DNA from: [Synechococcus] sp. NIES-970 | Lineage (GTDB): Bacteria; Cyanobacteriota; Cyanobacteriia; Cyanobacteriales; MRBY01 | Assembly: GCA_002356215.1 (NCBI GenBank) | Contig: AP017959.1 | Coordinates: 682,001 to 746,000 of the forward strand | Direction of reading: 5' to 3' | DNA length: 64,000 nucleotides | Part shown: piece after piece, positions 20,901-29,207 of the stretch | How the letters are laid out: every line of letters starts with the position of its first letter | Position numbering within the stretch: position 1 is the first letter of the stretch | Notes under the pieces: model-generated | Database searches by the model: none | Told to the model about the DNA's origin: nothing | What the model saw: the letters and a program-made list of their open reading frames with translations, nothing else | Position numbers and translations under genes: made by a program

Positions 20901-21165
20901 CCAACGACTCCGACCGATCCTCATGACGACGATCACCACGGTCTTGGGCCTCTTTCCCCTCGCCCTGGGCATTGGCGAAGGGTCAGAGTTTCTGCAACCC
21001 CTGGGGATCGTGGTCTTCTCCGGCCTGTCCTTGGCCACGGTGCTGACTCTCTTTATCATTCCCTGCTTCTATACGCTGCTCCATGAGTTGGCTTCGCCCA
21101 AATCTCGCAAGCCCCGCCCGGTGGTAGTGAAAGAAGAGGAAACCCCCCCGAAGGTGCTGCAATAG
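17968..21165 (+). CDS. RND efflux pump, inner-membrane permease
   Basis: Proton-driven pump of the AcrB-like superfamily, 1065 residues from the ATG at 17968 (an in-frame TTG 10 codons upstream is not family-like). It has the duplicated layout of one helix, a large periplasmic domain and five helices, twice. Helix 4 has GVVVDNAIVMLENI, keeping one of the two AcrB aspartates, while helix 10 has VVNNAIIMVELANQ, with Asn in place of the AcrB lysine. This marks the VDN/VNN subgroup. Substrate is unknown; the adjacent arsenic genes do not prove arsenic transport. The probable partner adaptor is at 13885-15147. Confidence 0.93.
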   Translation: MSAKSNLSLTTIAIRRHIGTLMLTIAVVVMGLYSIFQMPVDLLPSITYPRIGVRADAPGVVPEVAVNEITRPLEEALAATEGVTQIFSQTREGRISIDLFFQPGADVDQALNDTTAALNRARNSLPDSISQPQVFKFDPSQLPVYEMALTSSSLAPVDLRIFAENELARELIRVPGVANVDISGGVEEEIQVNLDLRRLQALGLDIPTVLNAIRERNQDTSGGLLRGGNQESLTRLVGQLQDVNEIRSLPVRLGTPENPQTITLQDVAEITDGTVEERLVVTLNGQPAVKVSVQKQPDANTVQVVDGVKAKLAELQNAGAMPADMDMTATLDESQFIRSSIQNVAVSGLTGAILAAIAVLLFLGSVRQTLIIVLSIPLATLTAIILMSSFNLSLNVFSLGGLALGVGVVVDNAIVMLENITTGVEKATQDNRSRRLLQRTVEGSSQELESALFASTTTNLVSVLPFLLIGGFLALIFSELILTISFSVAASLIIALTVVPALSSRLLAIRWSSRLQYAAPIRLFGGFIDRLTKFYGRFLGGILRHRLFVIAGAIAIFGGSSFWMVGQLPQEILPRINTGQAELRASFPPGTTVEENRQAMQVVEEILLAQPETEYVFTTSGGALFGNATVNNALQGSSSITLKPNTNVQAYVGRVNNLIAEEVQMIGTSIRMRPGTVRGLILSNSPSRADVDISLQGANTAALEQAGEQVLAALEERASLAAYEPDATPPQPEVQILPDWQRVASLGLSAEAIGSTIQTVIDGAVPTQLQRGDRLVDIRVQLEPQTIQQAAQLRSIPLFTSTQQPVQLGDLATITSGDAPGEIQRINQRQVLILEGTLAEGVNLSDALTEANEIIGSLDLPQGVSLLPSSAAETNRQIQLALKVLGGMAAFLVFVVMAVQYNSLIDPLVIMLTVPLALAGGILGLFVTQTAIGATVIVGAVLLVGIVVNNAIIMVELANQIRERDRLSYRAAILEAAPQRLRPILMTTITTVLGLFPLALGIGEGSEFLQPLGIVVFSGLSLATVLTLFIIPCFYTLLHELASPKSRKPRPVVVKEEETPPKVLQ

Positions 21166-21243
21166 TTGCCAGAGCGTTCCCAGGAAAAATCTGCCTAAAA
21201 TGGTGCTACTGTTGAACTTCGATTGAATCTTGGATAAATTGCC

Positions 21244-21687
21244 ATGGGCGATCGCCAACTGTTTCACCTTGCCATTCCGATCACGGACCCAGCCCTTGCT
21301 AAGCAGTTTTATGCCGATGCCTTGGGCTGTGCGGTGGGCCGGGAAAATAGTGGGGCGGTAATTTTTAACTTTTTCGATCATCAACTGGTGGCCCATGTCA
21401 CCGATGAGCCCCTTTCCCCCCAGAAAGGGATTTATCCGCGTCATTTTGGGATGACTTTTCTCGATGAACAGGATTGGCAGACGGTTCTAGACCGCGCTAA
21501 AAAATATCAACTCACGTTTCGCGATCGCCCCAGGCTACGTTTTCCAGGGAAACTGACAGAACACCGCACATTTTTCCTGGAAGATCCGTTTTTCAATTTG
21601 CTGGAATTTAAGTGGTATCGCCACCCGGAGGCGATTTTTGGTGGCCGGGAAATCACTGAAATAGGCGATCGCCCCGAAACCCACTGA
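21244..21687 (+). CDS. VOC family (glyoxalase/bleomycin-resistance fold) protein
   Basis: A 147-residue protein with the paired beta-alpha-beta-beta-beta modules of the vicinal oxygen chelate superfamily. The start reads FHLAIPITDPALAKQFYADALGC, with a metal-ligand His in the first strand, and the second module holds PRHFGMTF and FFLEDPFFNLLEFKWY with the usual Glu ligand. It is not GloA, which lies at 25267-25662. The reaction is unknown; possible roles include dioxygenase or small-molecule resistance. HIP1 sites occur in and near the gene, suggesting it is resident rather than recently gained. Confidence 0.8.
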   Translation: MGDRQLFHLAIPITDPALAKQFYADALGCAVGRENSGAVIFNFFDHQLVAHVTDEPLSPQKGIYPRHFGMTFLDEQDWQTVLDRAKKYQLTFRDRPRLRFPGKLTEHRTFFLEDPFFNLLEFKWYRHPEAIFGGREITEIGDRPETH

Positions 21688-21743
21688 CTTTTTATGAACT
21701 CAATAATCTCGTTACAATCTAAGTGGAGAATAATGGCTTTCTT

Positions 21744-21962
21744 ATGACTAAACTTCTAGAACAAGCAATCAAACATCTGCAATCCTTGGATGCTGAACGG
21801 CAAGACGAAATCGCCACTTTGATTATGGAAGAACTTGAAGATGAAGCGAAGTGGGATGCTGCTTTTGCTCAATCCCAAGAACTTTTAATGGACTTGGCAT
21901 CTGAAGCAATGACTGAATATAGAACAGGAAAAACTCAAGTGCTAAAACCGGAAGAGCTGTGA
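21744..21962 (+). CDS. Antitoxin of a ParE/RelE-type toxin-antitoxin pair
   Basis: A 72-residue acidic, helical protein starting MTKLLEQAIKHLQSLDAERQ, with no recognisable DNA-binding domain. It is placed directly before the toxin with a 4-base GTGA overlap, the classic coupling of antitoxin to toxin. The ATG at 21744 is preferred over a GTG at 21723. Similar short proteins with a LPxxxQDEIA-like helix accompany RelE-superfamily toxins in cyanobacteria. The assignment rests mainly on position and size. Confidence 0.7.
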   Translation: MTKLLEQAIKHLQSLDAERQDEIATLIMEELEDEAKWDAAFAQSQELLMDLASEAMTEYRTGKTQVLKPEEL

Positions 21963-22228
21963 AATCGAGAACAACAGCTAAATTTCGTAAAGCGTTTGTG
22001 AATTTACCTGATTCTGTGCAAAAACAAGCACGTCACGCATATCAACAGTTTCAGGAAGATTCTGCCCATCCTAGTCTGCGCTTTAAACAGATTCATCCTA
22101 ACTTACCGATCTACTCAGCTCGCATCAATAAGAATTATAGAGCCGTTGGCCAACGAAATGGGGACACCATGATTTGGTTTTGGATCGGTTCTCATGCAGA
22201 GTATGACAGACTTTTATCACAAGTCTAA
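21959..22228 (+). CDS. RelE/ParE-superfamily toxin
   Basis: An 89-residue basic protein with GTG start inside the antitoxin stop. It has the short alpha/beta pattern of the RelE/ParE fold: an N-terminal strand and helix pair (TTAKFRKAFVNLP, VQKQARHAYQQF), the core segment HPSLRFKQIHPNLPIYSARI with NYRAVGQRN, and a terminal strand WFWIGSHAEYDRLL. The ending IGSHAEYDRLL is typical of this group. Whether it inhibits gyrase (ParE) or cleaves mRNA (RelE) cannot be decided by eye. The region lacks HIP1 sites, hinting at transfer. Confidence 0.8.
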   Translation: MKSRTTAKFRKAFVNLPDSVQKQARHAYQQFQEDSAHPSLRFKQIHPNLPIYSARINKNYRAVGQRNGDTMIWFWIGSHAEYDRLLSQV

Positions 22229-22231
22229 CTA

Positions 22232-22465
22232 ATGAATCTAACTACTAGGACAAAAAAGATGATTGAGTCAGTTTCTAGTTACAGCACAAGCGGCCTTCTC
22301 ATGATGCATGGTGGAATTCGGCAGTCTTTGGCGGTAGATGACAATCTGCCCAAAAACATGGAAAAACTTTATGGAGTTCGTCAATACTCCGGCTGGCGTA
22401 AATGGGCAGACAAAATTGAGGCAGAATTAGATGCTCGACAAATCAAGTACACAAAAATTGCCTGA
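22232..22465 (+). CDS. Hypothetical small protein following the toxin
   Basis: I do not recognise this 77-residue ORF. It begins three bases after the toxin stop, so it could be the third gene of the same transcript; a second ATG is at 22259. The sequence is soluble and mixed in charge, with a serine-rich stretch followed by LLMMHGGIRQSLAVDD and a C-terminal helix WADKIEAELDARQ. No signal peptide or membrane segment is visible. It could be a small accessory protein or the remnant of a larger gene. The coding call rests on spacing and an uninterrupted frame. Confidence 0.45.
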   Translation: MNLTTRTKKMIESVSSYSTSGLLMMHGGIRQSLAVDDNLPKNMEKLYGVRQYSGWRKWADKIEAELDARQIKYTKIA

Positions 22466-22518
22466 TAATGTTTCTTAGATGGCTAATTAATTTAACCGAT
22501 GTCAATTTTTTAGCTCGA

Positions 22519-24153
22519 TTAAATTCGTCTTGAAGAAAACAACCAGCGCGTCAGGAAAATTCCCCAACAAAGGCCGAGAAAGTGGCTGTAAAAACTGACA
22601 TTCGGAGAACTGAGGTCTACTATAAATTGGATCACAATAATTAGAGAGATCAGACGAAATTGGCGGCCTGCAGCCTCGATGTGGAGTCGTTGCCATCCTT
22701 GCCACAAAATCACAGCGATCGCCCCCATAATTCCCATAATCGAACCAGACGCCCCGACCCAGACTTGATAGCTGTGGCGAATTTCCCGAGTAAAGAAGAG
22801 CAGCACACCCGAAAACGTTGCATAGTCAAAGTTTTGGGCTAGCAATACTAAACCAAACAAAGTCACTGTTGCCCCAAGACCACTGCCAAGATAAACGAGA
22901 AGATAGCGCGATCGCCCCAAATGTTTTTCTGCGAATGGCCCTAGTAAAGAAAGCGTAACCATGTTCATCAGCAGATGTGTGATGCCCACATGGATAAAAT
23001 TCGCGGTAAAAAAGCGCCACCATTGCCCTTGCAACACTTGATCGGGGATAAAGCCACCCCCCTGGAGCACCGCTTCAGGATTGCTTGGGAAACCCCAGGC
23101 GATCGCCCCAAAAAAGACCAAACAATTCACTACCACCAAAAGATTGGTAATCGGGGAAGGCCCTCCTCCCACAAGGGATTGATAAAGACGTTCCTGATTT
23201 TCCTGCTGTACAAGGCGGCTTAAACGCACCAACTGTGGATAGGCGGCTCTTGGTATCAGCTTTTGGGCAAGCTTGGGGGGATGCTGTAAACGAATGGTCA
23301 CGGCATTGCGAAAACTGGGGTCAGTTTCCTGTTGAATCATTTGCAAAATGGCCTGGCCCTGGGTCCCATTCCCCGCCGCATACTGGGCGATCGCCCCCCA
23401 AAACGAACGAATCTGGGGCGGATAATGTTTGAGATTTTCGGCGAGAAGTTGCTCTAGGGTCTTTACCTCACCGCAAAAGGCCGCCGTAAAAAGCAAGACC
23501 TGGTGCCAGTAATGGCGATCGCCCCCCTGGGTGAGCTTGGCTTGGGTACTCGGCGCAAATAGCAAATCTAACAGGGATGCCAGTTGCCCCGTTTCTCCCA
23601 AGGCGCGGCAATAATAAACCAAGAGCAACGGTTCTAGGGTCTTCAATTCCCTAGCTCGGAGCCAACCCAGCAGACCTTCCCAGTCAAATTGCATCGCATA
23701 GTATTGGGCGATCGCCTGACGCGCTAAAAAGCTTTGGTGATTTTTGTATTGCCGCAGAATTTGTTTACCCTGACTGATCTGGCCCCGTTGTCCCAGCACC
23801 AGCGCTCGAATGATGTCCGGCTGTTCCCACCAACCATCAAAGGGATGTAAAACACGCAGATAAATCGCCCATTGGTAGGCTTTTTGATACTGTTGGCGAT
23901 CGATGAAACTTTGGATCTGTCGTGACCCCAGGGCCGGAAGCAAGATCAACAAAACCCAAGCACTACCGCCCCAAATTACGGCTCCCACCATGGAAACAAG
24001 GTTGATTCCCCAGGTGAGCAACAGCACAAATCCCCCGACCCAGAGCCAGCCCACCGGACGCGGCTGCGGCGATCGCCAGGTGCGAAGAATCAACGCTACG
24101 CAAGAAATTGAGATGCCATAAAACCAAAGCAGCGGCCAGAGCGCAGATGCCAT
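22519..24153 (-). CDS. Rhomboid family intramembrane serine protease with N-terminal repeat region
   Basis: A 544-residue membrane protein. Residues 1-95 hold two or three hydrophobic helices, about 100-310 is a helical TPR-like stretch (LVLGQRGQISQGKQIL, LLVYYCRALGETGQL), and the C-terminal part is a rhomboid core. The core has the HLLMNM segment, the catalytic Ser in GASGSIMG and the catalytic His in SHFLGLCWG. The long repeat domain before the core distinguishes it from minimal rhomboids such as GlpG and could recruit substrates; that is inference. It is divergent from the binding-protein gene at 24231. Confidence 0.9.
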   Translation of the reverse strand: MASALWPLLWFYGISISCVALILRTWRSPQPRPVGWLWVGGFVLLLTWGINLVSMVGAVIWGGSAWVLLILLPALGSRQIQSFIDRQQYQKAYQWAIYLRVLHPFDGWWEQPDIIRALVLGQRGQISQGKQILRQYKNHQSFLARQAIAQYYAMQFDWEGLLGWLRARELKTLEPLLLVYYCRALGETGQLASLLDLLFAPSTQAKLTQGGDRHYWHQVLLFTAAFCGEVKTLEQLLAENLKHYPPQIRSFWGAIAQYAAGNGTQGQAILQMIQQETDPSFRNAVTIRLQHPPKLAQKLIPRAAYPQLVRLSRLVQQENQERLYQSLVGGGPSPITNLLVVVNCLVFFGAIAWGFPSNPEAVLQGGGFIPDQVLQGQWWRFFTANFIHVGITHLLMNMVTLSLLGPFAEKHLGRSRYLLVYLGSGLGATVTLFGLVLLAQNFDYATFSGVLLFFTREIRHSYQVWVGASGSIMGIMGAIAVILWQGWQRLHIEAAGRQFRLISLIIVIQFIVDLSSPNVSFYSHFLGLCWGIFLTRWLFSSRRI

Positions 24154-24230
24154 ACGGGAACCATCACCAAAAAAGGGGTCAATGCTATCTTAATGGGAAT
24201 CAATTTTCGCTTGCTTTTTGGCGACTGTTC

Positions 24231-25160
24231 ATGAAAAAACAACTTCTATCTGCATTTTGTCTCCTTGCCCTCAGCCTATCTGGTTGCAATACTGCATCCA
24301 ATAATGAAACTTCTGGCACCACGAACAGTGACACTCCAGCCTCAGTCCAGCCCCTCATCACCGGGGCAATTCCCGACCAAGATCCCGAAAAATTGCAGCG
24401 TCTCTATGGCCTCCTAGCGGACTATCTCAGTGCTGAATTAGATATCCCCGTGGAATATCGACCTGTCACCGATTACCTCGCCGCAGTGACTGCTTTTAAA
24501 GTGGGCGATTTAGACCTCGTGTGGTTTGGCGGTTTAACCGGAGTCCAAGCCAGATTACAAGTGCCCGGAGCCGAGGCGATCGCCCAGCGGGATATTGACG
24601 CCGAATTCCACTCAGTGCTGATCGCTAATGTTAATAGCGGTTTGGGTGAATTAGCCACCGATGCTGATTTGGTGCAAGTCAAAGGCAAAACCCTCACCTT
24701 TGGCAGTGAATCTTCCACTTCCGGTCGCCTAATGCCCCAATATTTTCTCGAACAGGCGGGGGTATCCCTCGATGATTTCCAAGGAGAAGTGGGGTTCTCG
24801 GCTTCCCATGATGCCACGATCCAACTGGTAGAAGCTGGCACCTATGCCCTGGGGATGGTCAACGAACAGGTGTGGAATACTCGCGTTGCAGCGGGCGATG
24901 TGGACACCAATCGGGTAAAGGTCATTTGGCGATCGCCTGCTTATTTTGACTACCATTGGGTGATTTCCCCGGCGGTGGATGAGCGTTATGGGGAGGGTTT
25001 TAGAGAAAAAGTGCAGCAGGCCCTTTTGAATCTCGACCCCGCCAACCCAGAGCATCAAGAAATTTTAGAGCTGTTCGGAGCGGCCCAATTTATTCCCACC
25101 GAAAACGATAACTATGCCGAAATTGAAGCCGTTGGCCGTCAGATCGGCAAAATCCAATAA
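24231..25160 (+). CDS. ABC-type phosphonate/selenate-like substrate-binding lipoprotein (orphan)
   Basis: A 309-residue periplasmic binding protein of the PhnD superfamily. The ATG at 24231 starts a lipoprotein signal with lipobox LSLSGC. The mature part has AIPDQDPEKLQRLYGLL, PVTDYLAAVTAF, DLVWFGGLTGVQAR and AEAIAQRDIDAEFHS, which I associate with proteins annotated as putative selenate ABC binding proteins; phosphite or phosphonate binding is the alternative. Normally an ATPase (PhnC-like) and permease (PhnE-like) follow, but here a terminator follows directly, so the gene stands alone. Confidence 0.85.
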   Translation: MKKQLLSAFCLLALSLSGCNTASNNETSGTTNSDTPASVQPLITGAIPDQDPEKLQRLYGLLADYLSAELDIPVEYRPVTDYLAAVTAFKVGDLDLVWFGGLTGVQARLQVPGAEAIAQRDIDAEFHSVLIANVNSGLGELATDADLVQVKGKTLTFGSESSTSGRLMPQYFLEQAGVSLDDFQGEVGFSASHDATIQLVEAGTYALGMVNEQVWNTRVAAGDVDTNRVKVIWRSPAYFDYHWVISPAVDERYGEGFREKVQQALLNLDPANPEHQEILELFGAAQFIPTENDNYAEIEAVGRQIGKIQ

Positions 25161-25215
25161 CCCCCTTAATTTCTCCACAGGAGAGTGATCGTAGTCCTCT
25201 GTTTATAAGGGGGTT
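25159..25215 (+). terminator. Terminator-like hairpin after the binding-protein gene
   Basis: AACCCCCTTA at 25159-25168 pairs with TAAGGGGGTT at 25206-25215, a 10-bp stem overlapping the stop codon, with a long loop. Only a short T stretch follows. It lies between convergent genes and may serve both. Confidence 0.65.
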
Positions 25216-25266
25216 TAGAAGAATCCTCTTAATGAACTGAGAAAGCGAAATTTAGGGGATCTAAAA

Positions 25267-25662
25267 TTAAGCCGCCGCTTTTTTCATCTCAATCAGCTCA
25301 ATTTTGTAACCATTGGGGTCTTCCACAAAAGCGATCACGGTAGTGCCATGTTTCATGGGTCCAGGTTCGCGGCTAATCTTGCCACCGAGGCTCCGGATTT
25401 TTTCACAGGTACCATAGATATCCTCGACCCCGAGGGCAACGTGGCCAAAACCATCGCCCAGGTCGTAACTCTCGGTATCCCAGTTGTGAGTGAGCTCAAT
25501 GACAGTGTTGTTTTTTTCGTCGCCGTAACCCACAAAGGCGAGGGTGAACTTACCGCCGGGATAGTCTTTTTTGCGGAGGAGCTGCATGCCGAGGACATCG
25601 CAATAAAACTTGAGGGATTCTTCGAGGTTGCCGACTCGAAGCATGGTGTGGAGCATTTTCAT
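25267..25662 (-). CDS. gloA: Lactoylglutathione lyase (glyoxalase I)
   Basis: Isomerises the methylglyoxal-glutathione adduct to S-lactoylglutathione in detoxification. The 131 residues match GloA closely: [18 protein letters not shown] with the first metal His at position 5, [11 protein letters not shown] with Glu, [13 protein letters not shown] with the second His, and [12 protein letters not shown] with the second Glu. These four residues form the Ni/Zn site of the bacterial enzyme. Length and order are normal. It is convergent with the preceding binding-protein gene. Confidence 0.95.
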   Translation of the reverse strand: MKMLHTMLRVGNLEESLKFYCDVLGMQLLRKKDYPGGKFTLAFVGYGDEKNNTVIELTHNWDTESYDLGDGFGHVALGVEDIYGTCEKIRSLGGKISREPGPMKHGTTVIAFVEDPNGYKIELIEMKKAAA

Positions 25663-25824
25663 GGGTGTGGGTTTCTCCTATCTAAACGTCTTGCTATTCA
25701 ACACATATTGTAATGGACTGACTATCACTCCAAAACCAGGGCAATTATGCTCCCTTGCTCACAGTAATGGATGATCGGCGATCGCTTTTTCACTAGAATT
25801 GAGGTGTTTTATCAGAGTCAAGCT

Positions 25825-26433
25825 ATGGGTCAACGTCAAATTCAACAAGCCTTATTATTCTTCGGTGCGATGCTCGCTGTTTCTCTCCCTTCGGCGGCGA
25901 TCGCCCACGTTGGTGGCCATGAAACCGCAGGCTTTCTCCATGGCTTTCAGCATCCCCTAGGGGGTCTTGATCACGTTGTCGCCATGGTTGCTGTCGGCGT
26001 TTGGGCGGTACAACTAGAAAACGTCAAAGCGCCCATTGCTCTACCCCTGAGCTTTTTGGGGTTAATGTGCTTAGGCGGCCTGCTCGGCATGGTCGAGATG
26101 CCCCTGCCCGGCATTGAAGTTGGGATCATCATTTCAGACATATTGTTGGGCGCTTTTATTTTCTTTGGTACTCGCCTACCCCTCGTCTGGAGTAGTTTAA
26201 TCGTGGCAGCATTGGCCATCTTCCATGGCTATGCCCACGGCGCAGAAATGCCCGCCAATGCCCAAGGACTCCAATATGCCCTAGGCTTCTTGGGCAGCAC
26301 TGCCATTCTTCACCTCATTGGCATGGGCGTTGCAACCTTGGCACTCCGTCGCCAACAAAGCCAATTTTTTCGCATGGCTGGTGTACTAATGGTTCTGGCT
26401 GGGGTGATGGTAGCAGCCCAAGGCATTGTTTAG
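25825..26433 (+). CDS. hupE: HupE/UreJ family membrane protein (nickel/cobalt permease type)
   Basis: Six-helix membrane protein proposed to take up nickel (or cobalt) for hydrogenase or urease. From the ATG at 25825 it has 202 residues; an upstream ATG at 25771 is not family-like. A signal peptide ends in AIA followed by HVGGHETAGFLHGFQHPLGG, the family's His-rich metal motif (HX5GFXHPXXGXDH type), continuing LDHVVAMVAVGVWA. A second motif, FHGYAHGAEMP, lies in the C-terminal half. No hydrogenase or urease gene is in the window. A terminator follows. Confidence 0.92.
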   Translation: MGQRQIQQALLFFGAMLAVSLPSAAIAHVGGHETAGFLHGFQHPLGGLDHVVAMVAVGVWAVQLENVKAPIALPLSFLGLMCLGGLLGMVEMPLPGIEVGIIISDILLGAFIFFGTRLPLVWSSLIVAALAIFHGYAHGAEMPANAQGLQYALGFLGSTAILHLIGMGVATLALRRQQSQFFRMAGVLMVLAGVMVAAQGIV

Positions 26434-26469
26434 ACCCTGCCGATTCCCAAGCGAATAGAGATTGATGTT

Positions 26470-26494
26470 ACTCCTCTAATCGGGGAGTTTTTTT
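26470..26494 (+). terminator. Rho-independent terminator of hupE
   Basis: ACTCCTC pairs with GGGGAGT around a TAATC loop, followed by seven or more T. Confidence 0.8.
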
Positions 26495-26513
26495 GTGGCA
26501 ATCGAGCTGGCGA

Positions 26514-26545
26514 CAAAAAAACCGACTGGCAGAACGCCAATCGGT
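26514..26545 (-). terminator. Rho-independent terminator of fusA
   Basis: ACCGACTGGC and GCCAATCGGT form a 10-bp stem with one mismatch and an AGAAC loop. On the minus strand it is followed by seven T. It lies about 95 bases after the fusA stop. Confidence 0.8.
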
Positions 26546-26638
26546 CTTTGTTAGTGATTTAAGGCATAGGTCTGAGACGAATTCGCCCCCTGAATCTCTT
26601 GTGAAAATAGAGATTGAAAAGGAGGCAAATTCTCGAAT

Positions 26639-28723
26639 TTACTTCGCTTCAGCCCGTTCCTTAGCTTCTTTGATCACTTCATCAGCAACGTTTTTCGGAC
26701 AAGGCTCATAGTGGGAGAATTCCATGGAGAATTGGCCACGGCCAGAGGTCATAGTCCGCAGGTCGCCGATGTAGCCAAACATCTCACTGAGGGGCACTTT
26801 GGCTTTAATGCGGATCCCGGTTGCGCCAGATTCTTGGCCTTCAATCATGCCCCGGCGACGGTTGAGGTCACCGATCACATCCCCAACATAATCATCGGGT
26901 GTAAATACATCCACTTTCATGATCGGCTCGAGGATTTGAGGGCCCGCCTTGGGTAGGGTCTGACGGTAACCGCTCTTTGCGGCAATTTCGAAGGCGATCG
27001 CCGAAGAGTCAACGGGGTGGAAACCACCATCATTAAGGGTTACTTTCAGGTCAACACAAGGGAAGCCAGCCAGGACGCCCTTGTCGATGGACTGCTCAAA
27101 CCCTTTCTGAACTGCCGGCCAGAATTCCCGGGGGACGTTACCACCGGTAACTTTGGACTCGAATACAAAACCACTACCGGGTTCACCGGGCTCAATGGTG
27201 TAGTCGATCTTCCCGAACTGACCAGAACCACCGGACTGCTTCTTGTGAGTATAGCTGTCGTTAACGGCCTTGGTGATCGATTCGCGGTAGGCAACCTGGG
27301 GTTTACCGACTTCCACTTCGACGCCATAGGTCCGCTTCAGGATATCTACTTTGATGTCGAGGTGGAGTTCGCCCATCCCTTTAATGATGGTTTCGCCGCT
27401 TTCTTGGTCGGTTTCCACCTGGAAGGAGGGATCCTCTTGCACCATCTTGCTGAGGGCAACCCCCATTTTTTCGTTGCCGCCTTTGGTTTTGGGGGCGATC
27501 GCAATGGAGATTACCGGATCCGGGAAGACCATCGCTTCTAGGGTTGCCGGCTTGTTGGGGTCGCAGAGGGTATGACCTGTTTGGACATTCTTCATACCGA
27601 CGATCGCGATAATGTCACCGGCTTGGGCGGTGTCAATCTCTTCCCGGGAGTTGGCGTGCATTTCAACCATCCGGCCGATCCGCTCAGTTTTACCCGTAGC
27701 CGTATTGAGGATCGTGTCACCTTTTTTCAAGGTCCCAGAATAAATCCGCGTAAAGGTCAAGGCACCAAAACGATCATCCATGATCTTGAATGCGAGGGCG
27801 CGGAGGGGCTTCTCGGGATCAACGATCGCATAGTTGCCCGTTTCGTTACCTTCCTCATCGGTTTCTGGCTGGGGATTTACCTCTGTGGGGTTAGGCAGGT
27901 AGTCCACAACGCCATCGAGGACGAGTTGCACCCCTTTATTCTTAAAGGAAGAACCACAGTAGGTGGGGAAGAAGGCCAGATCACGGGTTCCCTTACGGAT
28001 ACAAGCCTTGATCTCGTCGATGGTCAGCTCTTCGCCTTCGAGGTATTTTTCCATCAGCGCATCATCTTGTTCAACCGCAGTCTCGATCAGCGCTTCGCGG
28101 TACTCTTCTACCTTGTCCACCATATCAGCGGGGACATCTTGGATTTCATAGTTATCAGGGTTACCAGAGTCATCCCAGATCCAAGCTTGGCGATTGAGAA
28201 CATCAACCACACCGACAAAATCATTTTCTGTCCCGATGGGTAGAGTCATTACGAGGGGCTTCGCCGCCAGAATTTTCTCGACCTGTTCGACAACTTTGTA
28301 AAAATCTGCCCCAATTCGGTCAAGCTTATTGACGTAGATCAAACGAGCGACTTTAGAATCATTGGCATAACGCCAGTTGGTTTCAGACTGGGGTTCCACA
28401 CCACCGGAACCACAGAAAACCCCGATGCCGCCATCAAGTACTTTCAGGGAACGATAAACTTCAATGGTGAAATCGACGTGACCAGGGGTATCGATGATAT
28501 TGAATTGGTGCTCTTTCCAGAAACAGCTGGTGGCAGCGGATTGAATCGTGATTCCCCGTTCTTGCTCCTGTTCCATAAAGTCGGTGGTGGCGGCACCGTC
28601 ATGGACTTCACCGAGTTTGTGGATTTTTCCGGTTAACTTCAGAATACGTTCGGTGGTGGTGGTTTTACCCGCATCGACGTGAGCGAAGATACCGATATTA
28701 CGATATTTGGTCAGGTCTTTCAT
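26639..28723 (-). CDS. fusA: Translation elongation factor G (stand-alone paralogue)
   Basis: Ribosomal translocase GTPase of 694 residues. G1 is [13 protein letters not shown]3 is DTPGH and G4 is NKLDR; domain IV ([13 protein letters not shown]) and domain V ([18 protein letters not shown]) are complete. The gene is not in the usual rpsL-rpsG-fusA-tuf cluster, and the N-terminal region ([28 protein letters not shown]) resembles the extra EF-G found in cyanobacteria, for example Synechocystis sll1098 from memory. It may be a condition-specific EF-G rather than the housekeeping copy. A 480-base upstream gap leaves room for a long leader. Confidence 0.93.
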   Translation of the reverse strand: MKDLTKYRNIGIFAHVDAGKTTTTERILKLTGKIHKLGEVHDGAATTDFMEQEQERGITIQSAATSCFWKEHQFNIIDTPGHVDFTIEVYRSLKVLDGGIGVFCGSGGVEPQSETNWRYANDSKVARLIYVNKLDRIGADFYKVVEQVEKILAAKPLVMTLPIGTENDFVGVVDVLNRQAWIWDDSGNPDNYEIQDVPADMVDKVEEYREALIETAVEQDDALMEKYLEGEELTIDEIKACIRKGTRDLAFFPTYCGSSFKNKGVQLVLDGVVDYLPNPTEVNPQPETDEEGNETGNYAIVDPEKPLRALAFKIMDDRFGALTFTRIYSGTLKKGDTILNTATGKTERIGRMVEMHANSREEIDTAQAGDIIAIVGMKNVQTGHTLCDPNKPATLEAMVFPDPVISIAIAPKTKGGNEKMGVALSKMVQEDPSFQVETDQESGETIIKGMGELHLDIKVDILKRTYGVEVEVGKPQVAYRESITKAVNDSYTHKKQSGGSGQFGKIDYTIEPGEPGSGFVFESKVTGGNVPREFWPAVQKGFEQSIDKGVLAGFPCVDLKVTLNDGGFHPVDSSAIAFEIAAKSGYRQTLPKAGPQILEPIMKVDVFTPDDYVGDVIGDLNRRRGMIEGQESGATGIRIKAKVPLSEMFGYIGDLRTMTSGRGQFSMEFSHYEPCPKNVADEVIKEAKERAEAK

Positions 28724-29207
28724 AGATTTATGTTCGCTCTATAGAATTTCAATTACTAGCTATTTGCTTGGGGGGTGATCACTGTGGACTAGATTCAATG
28801 TACAGCGACAGCCCTCCGGGTCTTTGAGGTTACCCTCAAAACCAAGGGGGTCATGTGTAACAGTCAAAAGTTAGTATGTATTAGTAAGTGTCACTCTTGG
28901 TTGCGCTTTAACTGGCCGCTGGGCTCCGGAGAGACGGTAACGGCGAGCACCACAGCAAGGTCTATTAAAATCCTTACGGGGCACGATCGCAACATCACAA
29001 ATTGTAAATTATCTTGTGGTCTAGGTGAAAGGGGCAAAGACCGATCCGCTCCGGGTTTAAAGGCGTGGGAAACAGACAAGCTTTTTGAGATTAAGGTGTT
29101 TTGAGCTGGCTGACGCTCCAGTCTCCTGCCTGTTCAAATTTCTGCTACATTTTGAGCCTGTCATTCGGCCTAAAGATCACATACCCTTAGATCTGTTTTA
29201 TTTACCC
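28724..29207. other. Gene-free interval with a hairpin between fusA and trmJ
   Basis: 484 bases between divergent genes. A perfect hairpin TTTGAGG-TTAC-CCTCAAA lies at 28823-28840, about 100 bases upstream of the fusA start. Open frames here (for example 28853-29104 on the plus strand) show no recognisable protein features. No tRNA is seen. The hairpin could belong to a fusA leader. Confidence 0.45.

Noticed and set aside
28853-29104. 83-codon plus-strand frame between fusA and trmJ
   Set aside because: No recognisable motif, no good ribosome-binding site, and a conflicting minus-strand frame of similar size; looks like chance.
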